A DNA stretch of 64,000 nucleotides. Origin: Chelatococcus caeni. Lineage in GTDB: Bacteria > Pseudomonadota > Alphaproteobacteria > Rhizobiales > Beijerinckiaceae. The notes under the pieces were generated by a model, which saw only the letters and a list, made by a program, of their open reading frames with translations, was not told the DNA's origin and did no database searches. This document shows positions 18,092-26,617 of this stretch, piece after piece. How positions within the stretch are numbered: the first letter of the stretch is position 1; every line of letters starts with the position of its first letter. The position numbers were made by a program, and so were the translations under genes. The DNA lies in the NCBI RefSeq assembly GCF_014196925.1, contig NZ_JACIEN010000001.1, positions 1,550,001-1,614,000 of the forward strand, written 5' to 3'.

Positions 18092-18708
18092 CTGCGATCG
18101 TCCATCTCCTGCGCCATGCCGACCACGGCCACGTCGGCAAGATCCTGACCGGGCGCCTGCCGGGCGTGCACCTCTCCGCGATCGGGCGGGCCCAGGCCGA
18201 GGTTCTGGGCGAGCGCATGGCCGCCGTGGGCCTGGACAGCCTCTACAGCAGCCCCCAGCCGCGGGCCCTGGAGACGGCGCAGGCCATCGCCGACGCGACG
18301 GGCCTCGCCGTCAGGGTGGCACCCGCCTTCGACGAGATCGACTTCGGCTCCTGGGCCGGCCAGACCTTCAAGGCGCTCGACCGCGATCCGCGCTGGCGGG
18401 TCTGGAACGCCCGGCGCGATAGCGCCCGCACGCCGGGCGGCGAGACGATGGCCGACGTGGCCGCCCGAGCGACCGGGCTGCTGGAAGCCCTGGCGAGCCA
18501 GACGCCGGGGACCAGCATCGGCGTCGTCAGCCACAGCGACGTCATCAAGGCCTGCATCTGCCGTTACCTCGACCTGCCGTTCCAGCACATCCACCTCTTC
18601 GACATCGACCCCGTCTCGATCACGAGCCTGCTCGTGGAGGCCGAGGGCGGCACGATCCTCACCCTCAACGAGCCCGGCTGCACGGAGCCCGAGGAGGCGA
18701 TCCATTGA
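18088..18708 (+). CDS. histidine phosphatase superfamily protein
   Basis: A 206-residue phosphoglycerate mutase-like phosphatase. The catalytic His is in LLRHADH (RHA instead of the common RHG), followed by [14 protein letters not shown], the acidic FDEIDFGSW and the second His in SHSDVIKA. The GTG start overlaps the ino1 stop by 4 bp, and its own stop overlaps the next start, showing tight coupling. Its position after inositol-phosphate synthase suggests it may dephosphorylate inositol 3-phosphate or a sugar phosphate of the same pathway; that is inference. Confidence 0.85.
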
Positions 18709-19811
18709 AAGTCGTGATCTTCGGCCTGACGATCACCTCTTCCTGGGGCAACGGGCACGCGACGCTCTGGCGCGGCCTCGTGCACGCCATGGTGCGCCGC
18801 GGCTGGCATGTGGTCTTCTTCGAGCGCGACGTGCCCTATTATGCCCGCGCCCGGGATCTCCTCGCCATCGACGGCGCCGAGATCGTCCTCTTCGATGATT
18901 GGGAGGCCATCGAGCCGGTGGCGCAGCGCCACCTCGCCGATGCCGACGTCGCCATGGTGACGTCCTACTGCCCGGACGGCATCGCCGCGGCCGACCTCGT
19001 GCTTGCCGCCTCCCGGCCCCTCAAGCTGTTCTACGACCTCGACACGCCCGCGACGCTGTCCGCCCTGCAGCGCGGCGAGAGCCTGTCCTACATCGGGCCG
19101 CGCGGCCTCGAGGACTTCGACCTCGTCCTCAGCTACACCGGCGGCGAAGCACTGGCCGCGCTGCGCGACAGGCTCGGCGCCCGCATGGCGCGCCCGCTCT
19201 TCGGCCATGTCGATCCCGACGTCCACCGCCCCGCCGAGCCGAGAGCCGACTACCGGGCGGCGCTCTCCTACATCGGCACCTATGCCGCCGACCGCCAGGA
19301 GGCCCTCGTCGAGCTCTTCCTCCGGCCCGCCCGGGAGCGGCCGCAGGAGCGCTTCGTGATCGCCGGCGCGCAATATCCGCAGGACTTTCCCTGGACCGAC
19401 AACATCTTCTTCGTCTACCACCTGCCGCCGGGTGAGCACCCGGCCTTCTATTCGTCGTCGCGGCTGACGCTCAACATCACGCGCCAGGCGATGGCCCGCA
19501 TGGGCTGGTGCCCCTCCGGCCGCCTCTTCGAGGCTGCGGCCTGCGGCGTCCCGATCCTCTCCGATGCCTGGGCCGGGCTCGATGCCTTCTTCCGCCCGGG
19601 GCAGGAGATCCTCGTTGCCGCGCGCGCCGAGGACGTCGTTTCCGCGCTCGACACGGACGATGCCGCGCTCCGGCGCATGGCCGCGGCCGCGCGCGAGCGC
19701 GTCCTCGCCGAGCACACGTCGGCCCGGCGCGTGGACGAACTGGAAGCCCTCCTCGAGGAGGCACGTGGTCCCTCGCGCGCCGCGCCGATGCTGCAGACCG
19801 AGGAGAATTGA
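18705..19811 (+). CDS. CgeB-like glycosyltransferase (paralogue 1)
   Basis: A 368-residue GT-B fold protein starting with SSWGNGHAT, as in CgeB-type glycosyltransferases. The C-terminal donor-binding region reads GRLFEAAACGVPILSDAW. It is clearly paralogous to the gene at 31954-33051, sharing SSWGNGHAT, FYDIDTP-like and HLPPGEH motifs. The start is TTG 18705, overlapping the phosphatase stop by 4 bp and preceded by GAGGAGG. The sugar donor and acceptor are unknown. It is third in the ino1 operon. Confidence 0.85.
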   Translation: MKVVIFGLTITSSWGNGHATLWRGLVHAMVRRGWHVVFFERDVPYYARARDLLAIDGAEIVLFDDWEAIEPVAQRHLADADVAMVTSYCPDGIAAADLVLAASRPLKLFYDLDTPATLSALQRGESLSYIGPRGLEDFDLVLSYTGGEALAALRDRLGARMARPLFGHVDPDVHRPAEPRADYRAALSYIGTYAADRQEALVELFLRPARERPQERFVIAGAQYPQDFPWTDNIFFVYHLPPGEHPAFYSSSRLTLNITRQAMARMGWCPSGRLFEAAACGVPILSDAWAGLDAFFRPGQEILVAARAEDVVSALDTDDAALRRMAAAARERVLAEHTSARRVDELEALLEEARGPSRAAPMLQTEEN

Positions 19812-19814
19812 ACC

Positions 19815-20639
19815 ATGTGGGGCATCATTCCCGCCGCCGGCTGCGGCAGCCGCATCCAGCCGCTGGCCTTCTCCAAGGAACTGCTGCCGGTCGGCAGCCG
19901 TTTCGACGGCGGCGCCGAGCGTCCTCGCGCGGTGAGCGAATATCTGTGCGAGCGCATGATCCGCGGCGGCGCGGACAAGCTCTGCTTCGTCATCGCGCCC
20001 GGCAAGTCCGACATCATGGAATATTACGGCGGCAGCTATGGTCCCGCCGCCATCGCCTATGTGGTCCAGCCGGAGCCGGTCGGGCTGTGCGACGCGGTGT
20101 TCCGCGCCGCCCCCTTCATCGCGCCCGACGAGGAGGTGCTCGTCGGCCTGCCGGACACCGTCTGGCTCCCGGCCGACGGCTTCCGGGAGCTTCCCGGCGA
20201 CCGCCTGTCCTTCCTGCTCTTCCCGGTCGACCGGCCGCAGGCCTTCGACGCCGTGCGGACGGACGCGGAGGGGCGCGTTCTCGAGATCGAGGTCAAGCAA
20301 CCCGCCCCGGCAACGAACTGGATCTGGGGCGCGCTGCGCATGCCCGGCCACATCCTGCACGACCTGCGCCGGCTGTGGCTCGCGCGGGACGGCAGTGACG
20401 AATATCTCGGCACCCTCGTCAATGCCTATCTCGCCCGCGGCGGAGCGGCGGCCGGCGTCAAGGCCGGCGAGCACTATGTCGATGTCGGCACTCTCGAGGG
20501 CTATCGCGCGGCCCACCGCCTCCTTGCGCCGCCGCGGCAGCCGGAAGCGGGCGTGCACGCGACCGCCGGCGCGCCCGCCGGGCGCCGGCGTGCCGCTGCC
20601 GGAGGACGCGTCGCCTCCGGGCTCGAGCAATGGACCTGA
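19815..20639 (+). CDS. sugar-phosphate nucleotidyltransferase
   Basis: A 274-residue protein of the glucose-1-phosphate thymidylyl/uridylyltransferase type. The nucleotide-binding loop is modified (IIPAAGCGSRIQPLAFSKELLPVG), with the conserved Lys in SKELLPVG. VGLCDAVFRA and the LVGLPDT region match the sugar-binding part. The C-terminal 35 residues are Ala/Gly/Arg-rich. It should make an NDP-sugar for the operon's glycosyltransferase. ATG 19815 lies 3 bases after the previous stop and is preceded by GAGGAG. Confidence 0.85.
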   Translation: MWGIIPAAGCGSRIQPLAFSKELLPVGSRFDGGAERPRAVSEYLCERMIRGGADKLCFVIAPGKSDIMEYYGGSYGPAAIAYVVQPEPVGLCDAVFRAAPFIAPDEEVLVGLPDTVWLPADGFRELPGDRLSFLLFPVDRPQAFDAVRTDAEGRVLEIEVKQPAPATNWIWGALRMPGHILHDLRRLWLARDGSDEYLGTLVNAYLARGGAAAGVKAGEHYVDVGTLEGYRAAHRLLAPPRQPEAGVHATAGAPAGRRRAAAGGRVASGLEQWT

Positions 20640-20656
20640 TGCGGGAGAAACCATCG

Positions 20657-21574
20657 ATGATCGAAGCTGCGATGATCTGGAACGAGCCGAACAACAAGTC
20701 CCACTGGGACATCGAGATCGATCCCGACTGGTCTCAGTTCGCCGAGATGGCCATCGTCGCCGCCGATGCCGTGAAGGATGCCAATCCGGATATCGTGACC
20801 GTGCTCGGCGGCATCTCGCCGATCGACCCGCTGTTCATCCGCAACATGCAGGGCAAGGGCGTGCTCGATCATGTCGACGCCATCGCCGTGCACGGCTTCC
20901 CGCTCGACTGGAACCTGTGGCAGATCGGGGAATGGCCGCAGAGGGTCGACGAGATCAAGGCCCTGACGCACCTGCCCGTCTGGATCAGCGAGGTCGGCGT
21001 CTCCACCTTCGGCGCCGAGGAGGTGCAGCTGTGGGGTCTCAGGCGGACGGCCGAGTTGCTCAAGGGCCGCGCACCGCGCATCCAGTGGTACAGCCTCTTC
21101 GACCTGCCGCAGGCCTGGGGCGCCACCACGCGCCACAGGGAGGCGGAAGGCTCCTCCTACTACCGCCATTTCTACATGGGCCTCATCCGCGAGGACGGCA
21201 CGCCGAAGCCCGCGCTCGAGGAATTCGCCCTCCACACGCCCGAATTCGGCATCTGCCAGTGGTTCCATTTCGAGGACCCGCGGCTCGACGAGGCGGTCAC
21301 GTGGCTGAGGCGGCTCGGCGTCCGGTCGGTGCGCACGGGCCTGTCATGGGCCGACAGCTTCCGCCCGGACGCGCTCGCCTGGTTCGACCGGCAGATGGCG
21401 GCGCTGGAGGATTTCGACGTCACGCTGACCTTCTGCTTTACGCCCGAGCACCGGGGCATCGCACCTCACCACACGAGCCCGCCGCTGGTGAAGGAGGAAT
21501 TCGCCGCCTTCTGCGCCACCATGATCGAGCGCTACGCGGGCCGGGCGACGACGAGAATGCGGGGCGTCGCATGA
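20657..21574 (+). CDS. clan GH-A glycosidase-like protein, apparently circularly permuted
   Basis: A 305-residue cytosolic protein (no signal peptide) similar to beta-xylosidase/GH39-type barrels. The acid/base Glu is almost at the N-terminus (WNEPN, E10) and the likely nucleophile is E112 in ISEVG. Residues about 198-293 (LGVRSVRTGLSW, TPEHRGI, IERYAG) look like the first strands of such a barrel, which normally come before NEP. The order is therefore strands 4-8 then 1-3. I prefer ATG 20657 with GGGAG 9 bases upstream; ATG 20630 is possible and overlaps the previous gene. It is last in the ino1 operon. Confidence 0.8.
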   Translation: MIEAAMIWNEPNNKSHWDIEIDPDWSQFAEMAIVAADAVKDANPDIVTVLGGISPIDPLFIRNMQGKGVLDHVDAIAVHGFPLDWNLWQIGEWPQRVDEIKALTHLPVWISEVGVSTFGAEEVQLWGLRRTAELLKGRAPRIQWYSLFDLPQAWGATTRHREAEGSSYYRHFYMGLIREDGTPKPALEEFALHTPEFGICQWFHFEDPRLDEAVTWLRRLGVRSVRTGLSWADSFRPDALAWFDRQMAALEDFDVTLTFCFTPEHRGIAPHHTSPPLVKEEFAAFCATMIERYAGRATTRMRGVA

Positions 21575-21615
21575 GGCGGGCCCCGCAGCCGGCAGCAGCC
21601 ATTCTGCCGGCCGAG

Positions 21616-21640
21616 GGAACCTTCCCCATGGTGCTTCGTT
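21616..21640 (+). promoter_or_regulatory. consensus EcfG promoter, phospholipase D-like gene
   Basis: GGAAC (21616-21620), 16 bases, CGTT (21637-21640). The -10 overlaps an upstream in-frame TTG, so translation must start downstream of it. Confidence 0.85.
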
Positions 21641-21671
21641 GCTTCGGAAGCCGATGCGAACACCAAGGCCC

Positions 21672-23162
21672 ATGCTCAAGCGCTCACCACAGGTGGAACA
21701 GCCGGCGGCTTTCGATGGCCGGGACATGCCGCGACACCGCATCCTCGCGCCGGGACGCAACTTCTGGCGCCTGGCGGAAGCCCGCCGGATGGCGGTGCTG
21801 GTCGACGGCGCCGCCTATTTCCGCGAGCTCGAGGCGGCCCTGCGCGCCGCCCGCCGCTCCATCCGCATCGTCGGCTGGGATTTCGACGGCCGCATCCGCC
21901 TGCGCCCGCAGGTCGACCCCGATGCCTCTCCGCCGCTTGGACCGTTCCTGCGCGCGCTCGTGGAGGAACGGCCGGAGCTCGAGGTCGACATCCTCGTCTG
22001 GAGCACGGCCGTGGTGCACGCCCCCGGCGCCTCGGGACCGCTCATCTTCGGCGCCGCCTGGCAGGAGCACCCGCGCATCCGGCTGAAGCTCGACACCCAG
22101 CACCCGCTCTATGCCGCCCATCACCAGAAGCTCGTCTGCATCGACGACTGCCTCGCCTTCGTCGGCGGCATCGACCTCACCGTGGGACGCTGGGATACCT
22201 CCGCCCATGCGGCCGACGAACCCTTGCGGCAACATCCCGACGGCTCGTCCTACGACCCGGTGCACGACATCCAGATGGTGGTGGACGGCGAGGCGGCTGC
22301 GGCCGTGATGAAGCTCGTCCGCAGCCGCTGGTTCCTGGCGACGGGCGAGCCCCTGCCCCCCTGCCCCGACAGCGCGGATGACGCATGGCCGGCGGGCCTT
22401 GCGCCGCATTTTGAGCGCGTCCCGGTCGCCATCGCGCGCACGCTTCCCGCCTGGAACGGCGAAAAGGAGGTGCGCGAGGCGGCCAATCTGACGCTCGATG
22501 CCATCGCGGCTGCGCGCCGGACCATCTACATCGAGGCCCAGTACCTGACGGCGCCCGCTGTCGGCGACGTGCTGGAGCGGCAGTTGCGGCGCCCGGACGG
22601 TCCCGAGGTCGTCATCCTGTTGACCCGCAAGTCGCGCGGCTTGACCGAGCGCCTCGTCATGGGCATGAACCGCGACCGCCTGATCCGCCGCCTGCGGCGG
22701 GCCGACAAGAACGACCGCCTGCGGGTCTACTATCCCTGCACGCCGCATGACGACGGCCGGCGCCGGCAGATCCTCGTCCACTCCAAGCTCGTCATCGTGG
22801 ACGACGTCTTCCTGCGCATCGGCTCCTCGAACCTGAACAACCGATCCATCGGCCTCGACACCGAATGCGACCTCGCCGTCGAGGCGCAGGACGCCAAGAC
22901 GCGCAACGGCATCGCCCGCTTGCGGAACGCCCTGGTTGCCGAGCATCTCGGCACCGACGAGGCGCAGGTCGCCGCGGAGATCGCCGGGCACGACGGCTCG
23001 CTCATCGCAGCCATCGAGCGGCTCAACACGCGCCCGCGCGGCCTTGCGACCTTCGAGGCGATGCACCAGCGCGGCCCGCGGCGGCCGATCATCGGCACGC
23101 GGCTGCTCGACCCCGAACGGCCCTTCAGGATTCTCGGCGCCCTCGTTCCCCGGCGGCGGTAG
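21672..23162 (+). CDS. phospholipase D/cardiolipin synthase-like protein
   Basis: A 496-residue protein with two HKD motifs: HHQKLVCID around residue 144 and HSKLVIVDD around 370, the second followed by IGSSNLNNRS. This matches bacterial cardiolipin synthases and phospholipase D enzymes that transfer phosphatidyl groups. No strong N-terminal membrane helices are seen, so it resembles the ClsB-type branch. I chose ATG 21672 because the EcfG -10 lies at 21637-21640; ATG 21654 would leave almost no leader. Its 3' end overlaps the convergent YbhN-like gene by 38 bp. Confidence 0.9.
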   Translation: MLKRSPQVEQPAAFDGRDMPRHRILAPGRNFWRLAEARRMAVLVDGAAYFRELEAALRAARRSIRIVGWDFDGRIRLRPQVDPDASPPLGPFLRALVEERPELEVDILVWSTAVVHAPGASGPLIFGAAWQEHPRIRLKLDTQHPLYAAHHQKLVCIDDCLAFVGGIDLTVGRWDTSAHAADEPLRQHPDGSSYDPVHDIQMVVDGEAAAAVMKLVRSRWFLATGEPLPPCPDSADDAWPAGLAPHFERVPVAIARTLPAWNGEKEVREAANLTLDAIAAARRTIYIEAQYLTAPAVGDVLERQLRRPDGPEVVILLTRKSRGLTERLVMGMNRDRLIRRLRRADKNDRLRVYYPCTPHDDGRRRQILVHSKLVIVDDVFLRIGSSNLNNRSIGLDTECDLAVEAQDAKTRNGIARLRNALVAEHLGTDEAQVAAEIAGHDGSLIAAIERLNTRPRGLATFEAMHQRGPRRPIIGTRLLDPERPFRILGALVPRRR

Positions 23163-24150
23163 CGCCCGAAGCCTTCGCCCGGAATACGAGCTCCGTCGCG
23201 CCGAACAGAGTGAGCCCCAGGGTGAGCGGCGCAAGGAAATAGACGAAGCGGAAGACGAGCAGCGCGCCGATGAGGTCAGCCCGCGGCATCAGGAAGGCAA
23301 CGACGCTCTCGATGACGCCGAGGCCACCGGGCACGTGGCTGATGAGCGCCGTGACATTGGCGATGACGTAGACGGCCGCGACTTCGAGATAGCCCGTCTC
23401 GACAACGGCGGAGATGGCCTGGTGCAGGCAGCCGGCGACGCAGGCGAAGTTGGCGGCGCCGACGGCGATCTGGGCAAGGGCCAGCAGCGGCCGCGGCGGG
23501 GCGAGACGCCATCGGCCGATGCCGACCGGCCGGCGCACGAAAGCCGCCAGCCCGAGATAGGCGAGCGGCACACAGATGCAGCCGATGCCCACCGCGAAGG
23601 CGAGCGAGCGGCCGAGGCCCGTCACGTCCTGCGCCAGGCCGGGCCGCAGCAGCAGCGCGATGCCGCCGAGCGTGGCGAGCCCGACCCCCACGGTGACGCC
23701 GCAGAAGAGGATCACCTTCGCGATATCGGCGGCGCCGAGCCCCCAGCGCGAATAGAAGCGGTAGCGCACCGCCCCGCTGCTGAGGAAGGCGACGCCGATA
23801 TTGTGGCCGATGGACAGGCTGATGAAGGAGGCGAGCGCCACTCTGGGATAGGGCAACGGCCGGCCCACGGAGCGCAGCGCCAGGAAATCGAAGCCCGTCA
23901 GGCAAAGATAGCTCGCCGCGGCGAAGCCCGCGGCGCCGAGGAGCCGCGCCATCGGCACGGCGGCGACCGAGGCGACGAGTTCCTCCATGCTGTAGCGGCT
24001 GAGCGTCCGGTAGAGGAGGACGCCGGCCAGCGTGACGGCCGCCAGCACGGCCCACGTCTGCCAGCGGCGCCACAGGGGCCGGGCCGCCCCGCCGCGGCGC
24101 GGCTCCCGTCCCTCTGCGGCAACATCGTGTTGCACGGCCGCTCCCTCCAT
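23125..24150 (-). CDS. YbhN-like membrane protein (LPG synthase transmembrane family)
   Basis: A 341-residue protein with about eight membrane helices, matching the UPF0104/lysylphosphatidylglycerol-synthase TM region (SLSIGHNIGVAFLSSGAVRYRFY, ISHVPGGLGVIESVV). Such proteins are proposed to move or flip lipids and lack the aminoacyl-transfer domain. It lies 7 bases after the EEP gene and is convergent with the phospholipase D-like gene. The E. coli counterparts clsB, ybhN and ybhP are also neighbours, supporting a shared phospholipid role. Confidence 0.85.
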   Translation of the reverse strand: MEGAAVQHDVAAEGREPRRGGAARPLWRRWQTWAVLAAVTLAGVLLYRTLSRYSMEELVASVAAVPMARLLGAAGFAAASYLCLTGFDFLALRSVGRPLPYPRVALASFISLSIGHNIGVAFLSSGAVRYRFYSRWGLGAADIAKVILFCGVTVGVGLATLGGIALLLRPGLAQDVTGLGRSLAFAVGIGCICVPLAYLGLAAFVRRPVGIGRWRLAPPRPLLALAQIAVGAANFACVAGCLHQAISAVVETGYLEVAAVYVIANVTALISHVPGGLGVIESVVAFLMPRADLIGALLVFRFVYFLAPLTLGLTLFGATELVFRAKASGATAAGERGRRES

Positions 24151-24157
24151 CGCCCTG

Positions 24158-24922
24158 TCAGGCCGTCTGCAGCGCGTTGGCCCGGGCCGGCCTCTCGCGT
24201 GCCGCCGCGATCTGGAACTCGACGAGGAGCGGCAGGTGGTCCGAGGCGACCCGCGCCAGGCGGCCGCGCAAGGTCTCCACGCGCAACACCTCGATGCCGC
24301 AGGCGAAGACATGGTCGATGCGCGCCACCGGCAGCCAGCTCGGGAAGGTGGCGATACGCCTCCGTCCGGCCACGGCGACCGAAGCATCGTCGAGGCGCAT
24401 CGCAAGGCTCCGATAGGCGCGTGAGCGTGGCACGGCATTGAAATCGCCGAGCAGCATGAAGGGTTCCCGGCAGGCCGGATGGCCGAGCCAGTCCGGCCCG
24501 AGCAGGGTCTCCACCTGCAGGAGGCGCTCGGGACGGCGCAGCCCGAGATGCGTGGTCACGACCTGAAGGGTCGCCCCCCCGAGCTGCACGGTCGTCCAGA
24601 GCGCGCCACGCGGCTCGGCTCCCGGCCGGCCCGGCAATGGTCCGGCCTTGACGAGCTTCGCCGGCCGCACGCTGAGGACGGCGTTGCCGTAGCGCTCCTC
24701 CATCACCTCGATCGAGGGGTGGAAGAGCATGTGCATGCCGAGTTCGCGGGCGATCTCGCGCGCCTGGTCGATGCGGCCGCTGCGGGCACGCCCCACGTCG
24801 AGCTCCTGCAGGGCGACGATATCGGGCCGGCACGAGGCGATCACCTCGGCGATGCGGGTGGGCGACACGCGGCCGTCGGTGCCGCGGCAGTAATGCACGT
24901 TGTAGGTCAGAATCCGGAACAC
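24158..24922 (-). CDS. endonuclease/exonuclease/phosphatase family protein (YbhP-like)
   Basis: A 254-residue EEP-fold metal-dependent hydrolase: LTYNVHYCRG at the N-terminus, LQELDVGRAR with the metal-binding Glu, TTHLGL, LLGDFNAVP and a C-terminal SDHLPLLVEF with the catalytic His. The start is GTG 24922 with GAAGGG just upstream. It may act on phospholipid head groups or nucleic acids. It is paired with the YbhN-like gene, and the corresponding E. coli genes ybhP, clsB and ybhN form one cluster. Confidence 0.87.
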   Translation of the reverse strand: MFRILTYNVHYCRGTDGRVSPTRIAEVIASCRPDIVALQELDVGRARSGRIDQAREIARELGMHMLFHPSIEVMEERYGNAVLSVRPAKLVKAGPLPGRPGAEPRGALWTTVQLGGATLQVVTTHLGLRRPERLLQVETLLGPDWLGHPACREPFMLLGDFNAVPRSRAYRSLAMRLDDASVAVAGRRRIATFPSWLPVARIDHVFACGIEVLRVETLRGRLARVASDHLPLLVEFQIAAARERPARANALQTA

Positions 24923-24931
24923 ATCCCTTCA

Positions 24932-24956
24932 AATGGAGCGGGCGCGCTTTCGTTCC
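24932..24956 (-). promoter_or_regulatory. weak EcfG-like promoter, EEP-YbhN genes
   Basis: Minus strand GGAAC (24956-24952), 16 bases, CATT (24935-24932), one mismatch in the -10. The -10 is within 10 bases of the GTG start. Confidence 0.35.
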
Positions 24957-24958
24957 GA

Positions 24959-24984
24959 GGAACTTTCCTGCTGCGCCAGCCGTT
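24959..24984 (+). promoter_or_regulatory. EcfG promoter, 180-residue membrane protein/DUF421
   Basis: GGAAC (24959-24963), 17 bases, CGTT (24981-24984). Its -35 forms the palindrome GTTCCGAGGAAC with the opposite-strand element. Confidence 0.8.
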
Positions 24985-25027
24985 CTGTGCCGCCGGGCAT
25001 GAGAGATGTCCCACATCCGGAGTGACC

Positions 25028-25570
25028 ATGGCGGAGCGGACGATGAACGCCCGAAAGCGACAGCCGCCGGAGCTCGAGGTACCGCCGCTGCGGCCGGATG
25101 GCCTTCAGCTCGACGAGGAACGCGCCTTCCAGCGCAGGTTCTGGACCGCCGAGCGCTGGGCCTGGATCGTCTTCGCCGCGATCATCGCCGTGGCGCTCGC
25201 CGGGCTCACCGGCGCGAGCGGTCCCCTCGCGCGCACCAGCCTCGCCGCCGGCGGCGGGCAGACCGATCTGCCCCGCATCGCGCGGCTCGACGCGCCCGAG
25301 ACGTTCGAGATCGTCTTCAACGAGGAACAGCCGATGCACCGGCTCGTCATCTCGAAGAGCTTTGCCGACTATTTCCAGATCGAGGACATCCAGCCCCAGC
25401 CGCAGCGCTCGCTTCTCCTGCCGGATGCGCGGGCGCTGGAATTTCCGGCGGAGGCGGCTCCCCCGCACCGGGTGACGATCCATGCCCGCGCCCGGCGGGC
25501 CGGGCTCGCGCGCTACGCGATCGGCCTCGACGGCCCCGCCATCACGGCGACGACCCTCATCCTGCCGTAG
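25028..25570 (+). CDS. single-span membrane protein with C-terminal beta-rich region
   Basis: A 180-residue protein with a charged cytoplasmic segment (1-42), one membrane helix (about 43-62, AWIVFAAIIAVALAGLTGA) and an extracytoplasmic region of about 110 residues (FEIVFNEEQPMHRLVISKSFADYF). I do not recognise the domain. Start ATG 25028 has CGGAG upstream and follows an EcfG promoter (N17, CGTT). The DUF421 gene begins 9 bases after its stop, so the two probably act together in the membrane. Confidence 0.75.
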   Translation: MAERTMNARKRQPPELEVPPLRPDGLQLDEERAFQRRFWTAERWAWIVFAAIIAVALAGLTGASGPLARTSLAAGGGQTDLPRIARLDAPETFEIVFNEEQPMHRLVISKSFADYFQIEDIQPQPQRSLLLPDARALEFPAEAAPPHRVTIHARARRAGLARYAIGLDGPAITATTLILP

Positions 25571-25579
25571 GAGCACCGC

Positions 25580-26029
25580 ATGGAAACGGTCCTGCGCGGC
25601 ATCGCCATCTATTTCGTGCTGCTGATCGTGCTGCGCCTGTCGGGGCGGCGTTCCCTGGCGCAGGCGACGCCCTTCGACTTCGTGCTCCTGCTCATCATCG
25701 CGGAGACGACCCAGCAGGCGCTGCTCGGCGACGACTTTTCCATGATCAACGCCATCCTCCTCATCATCACCCTATTCACGACCGATGTCGCGCTGTCCTA
25801 CGTCAAGCAGTGGTCGCCCCGTGCCGCCCTCCTGATGGACGGCGCGCCGACGGTGCTCATCAGCCGCGGCCAGCCGGACGCGGAAGCGCTGCGGCGCGCC
25901 CGCGTCAGCGTCGAGGACGTGCTCGAGGCGGCCCGCCAGAAGCATGGCCTGCAGCGGCTGGAGGAGATCGAATTCGCCATCCTGGAGCCGAGCGGCTCCC
26001 TCAGCATCGTGCCGAAGAGCGGCGGATGA
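25580..26029 (+). CDS. DUF421 (YetF-like) membrane protein
   Basis: A 149-residue protein with three N-terminal membrane segments (IAIYFVLLIVLRLSG, FDFVLLLIIAETTQQ, ILLIITLFTTDVALSY) and a small soluble domain (PTVLISRGQPDAEALRRARVSVEDVLEAAR, EFAILEPSGSLSIV), the typical DUF421 layout. Some members are spore-germination or general stress proteins in other phyla; the function here is unknown. It is second in a two-gene EcfG-type operon. Confidence 0.85.
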   Translation: METVLRGIAIYFVLLIVLRLSGRRSLAQATPFDFVLLLIIAETTQQALLGDDFSMINAILLIITLFTTDVALSYVKQWSPRAALLMDGAPTVLISRGQPDAEALRRARVSVEDVLEAARQKHGLQRLEEIEFAILEPSGSLSIVPKSGG

Positions 26030-26058
26030 TGCGGGCAGGCCGGCGGGAGCAGCGCGTG

Positions 26059-26084
26059 GGAACAATCCGTTCCGGCGCGGGGTT
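26059..26084 (+). promoter_or_regulatory. EcfG-type promoter, 162-residue membrane protein
   Basis: GGAAC (26059-26063), 17 bases, GGTT (26081-26084), about 32 bases before ATG 26117. Confidence 0.6.
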
Positions 26085-26116
26085 GGGGCGGCTCCACCGC
26101 CCGGAGAACCGCCGCC

Positions 26117-26605
26117 ATGATGCCCGACACCGTCGACCGCGTTCCCGTTCATACGGATGAAGAGATCAACCGGCGGATCGCGCTGGAAACCGCCCGCAGG
26201 TTCAGCCACTTCGCCGCCCATCCGGAAGAGATCGACAACCGGCTCGACGAGCTCGACGCCGAATGGGACGTGGAGCGCCTGCTGGAAGCCAATGCCTCGG
26301 CCTTCGCCTTCACGGGGCTCGTCCTCGGCATCACGGCGAGCCGCAAATGGCTCCTGCTGCCCGCCCTCGTCACCGCCTTCCTCTTCCAGCACGCCATCCA
26401 GGGCTGGTGCCCACCCGTGCCCGTCCTGCGCCGCCTCGGCTTCCGGACGCAGACGGAGATCGAGCAGGAACGCTACGGTCTCAAGGCATTGCGGGGAGAT
26501 TTTGAAGGCCTGCGCGAGGCGGCGGACAGGCTCGCGGCCGTCATCGCCGCCATCGAGCTGCGGCTCGACGGCCGGTCCCGCCAAGGACCCGGCCGCACGC
26601 CTTAG
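26117..26605 (+). CDS. DUF2892-like membrane protein
   Basis: A 162-residue protein. An N-terminal helical region (EEINRRIALETARRFSHF) precedes two close membrane segments (ASAFAFTGLVLGITASRKWLLLPALVTAFLF) ending in QGWCPPVPVLRRLGFRTQTEIEQER. That end recalls the YgaP-type DUF2892 membrane domain with its Cys-Pro turn. A C-terminal coiled segment follows. The function is unknown. It has its own EcfG-type promoter and GGAG upstream of the start; ATG 26120 is an equal alternative. Convergent with the DUF2934 gene. Confidence 0.72.
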   Translation: MMPDTVDRVPVHTDEEINRRIALETARRFSHFAAHPEEIDNRLDELDAEWDVERLLEANASAFAFTGLVLGITASRKWLLLPALVTAFLFQHAIQGWCPPVPVLRRLGFRTQTEIEQERYGLKALRGDFEGLREAADRLAAVIAAIELRLDGRSRQGPGRTP

Positions 26606-26617
26606 CCATGGTCCTTG

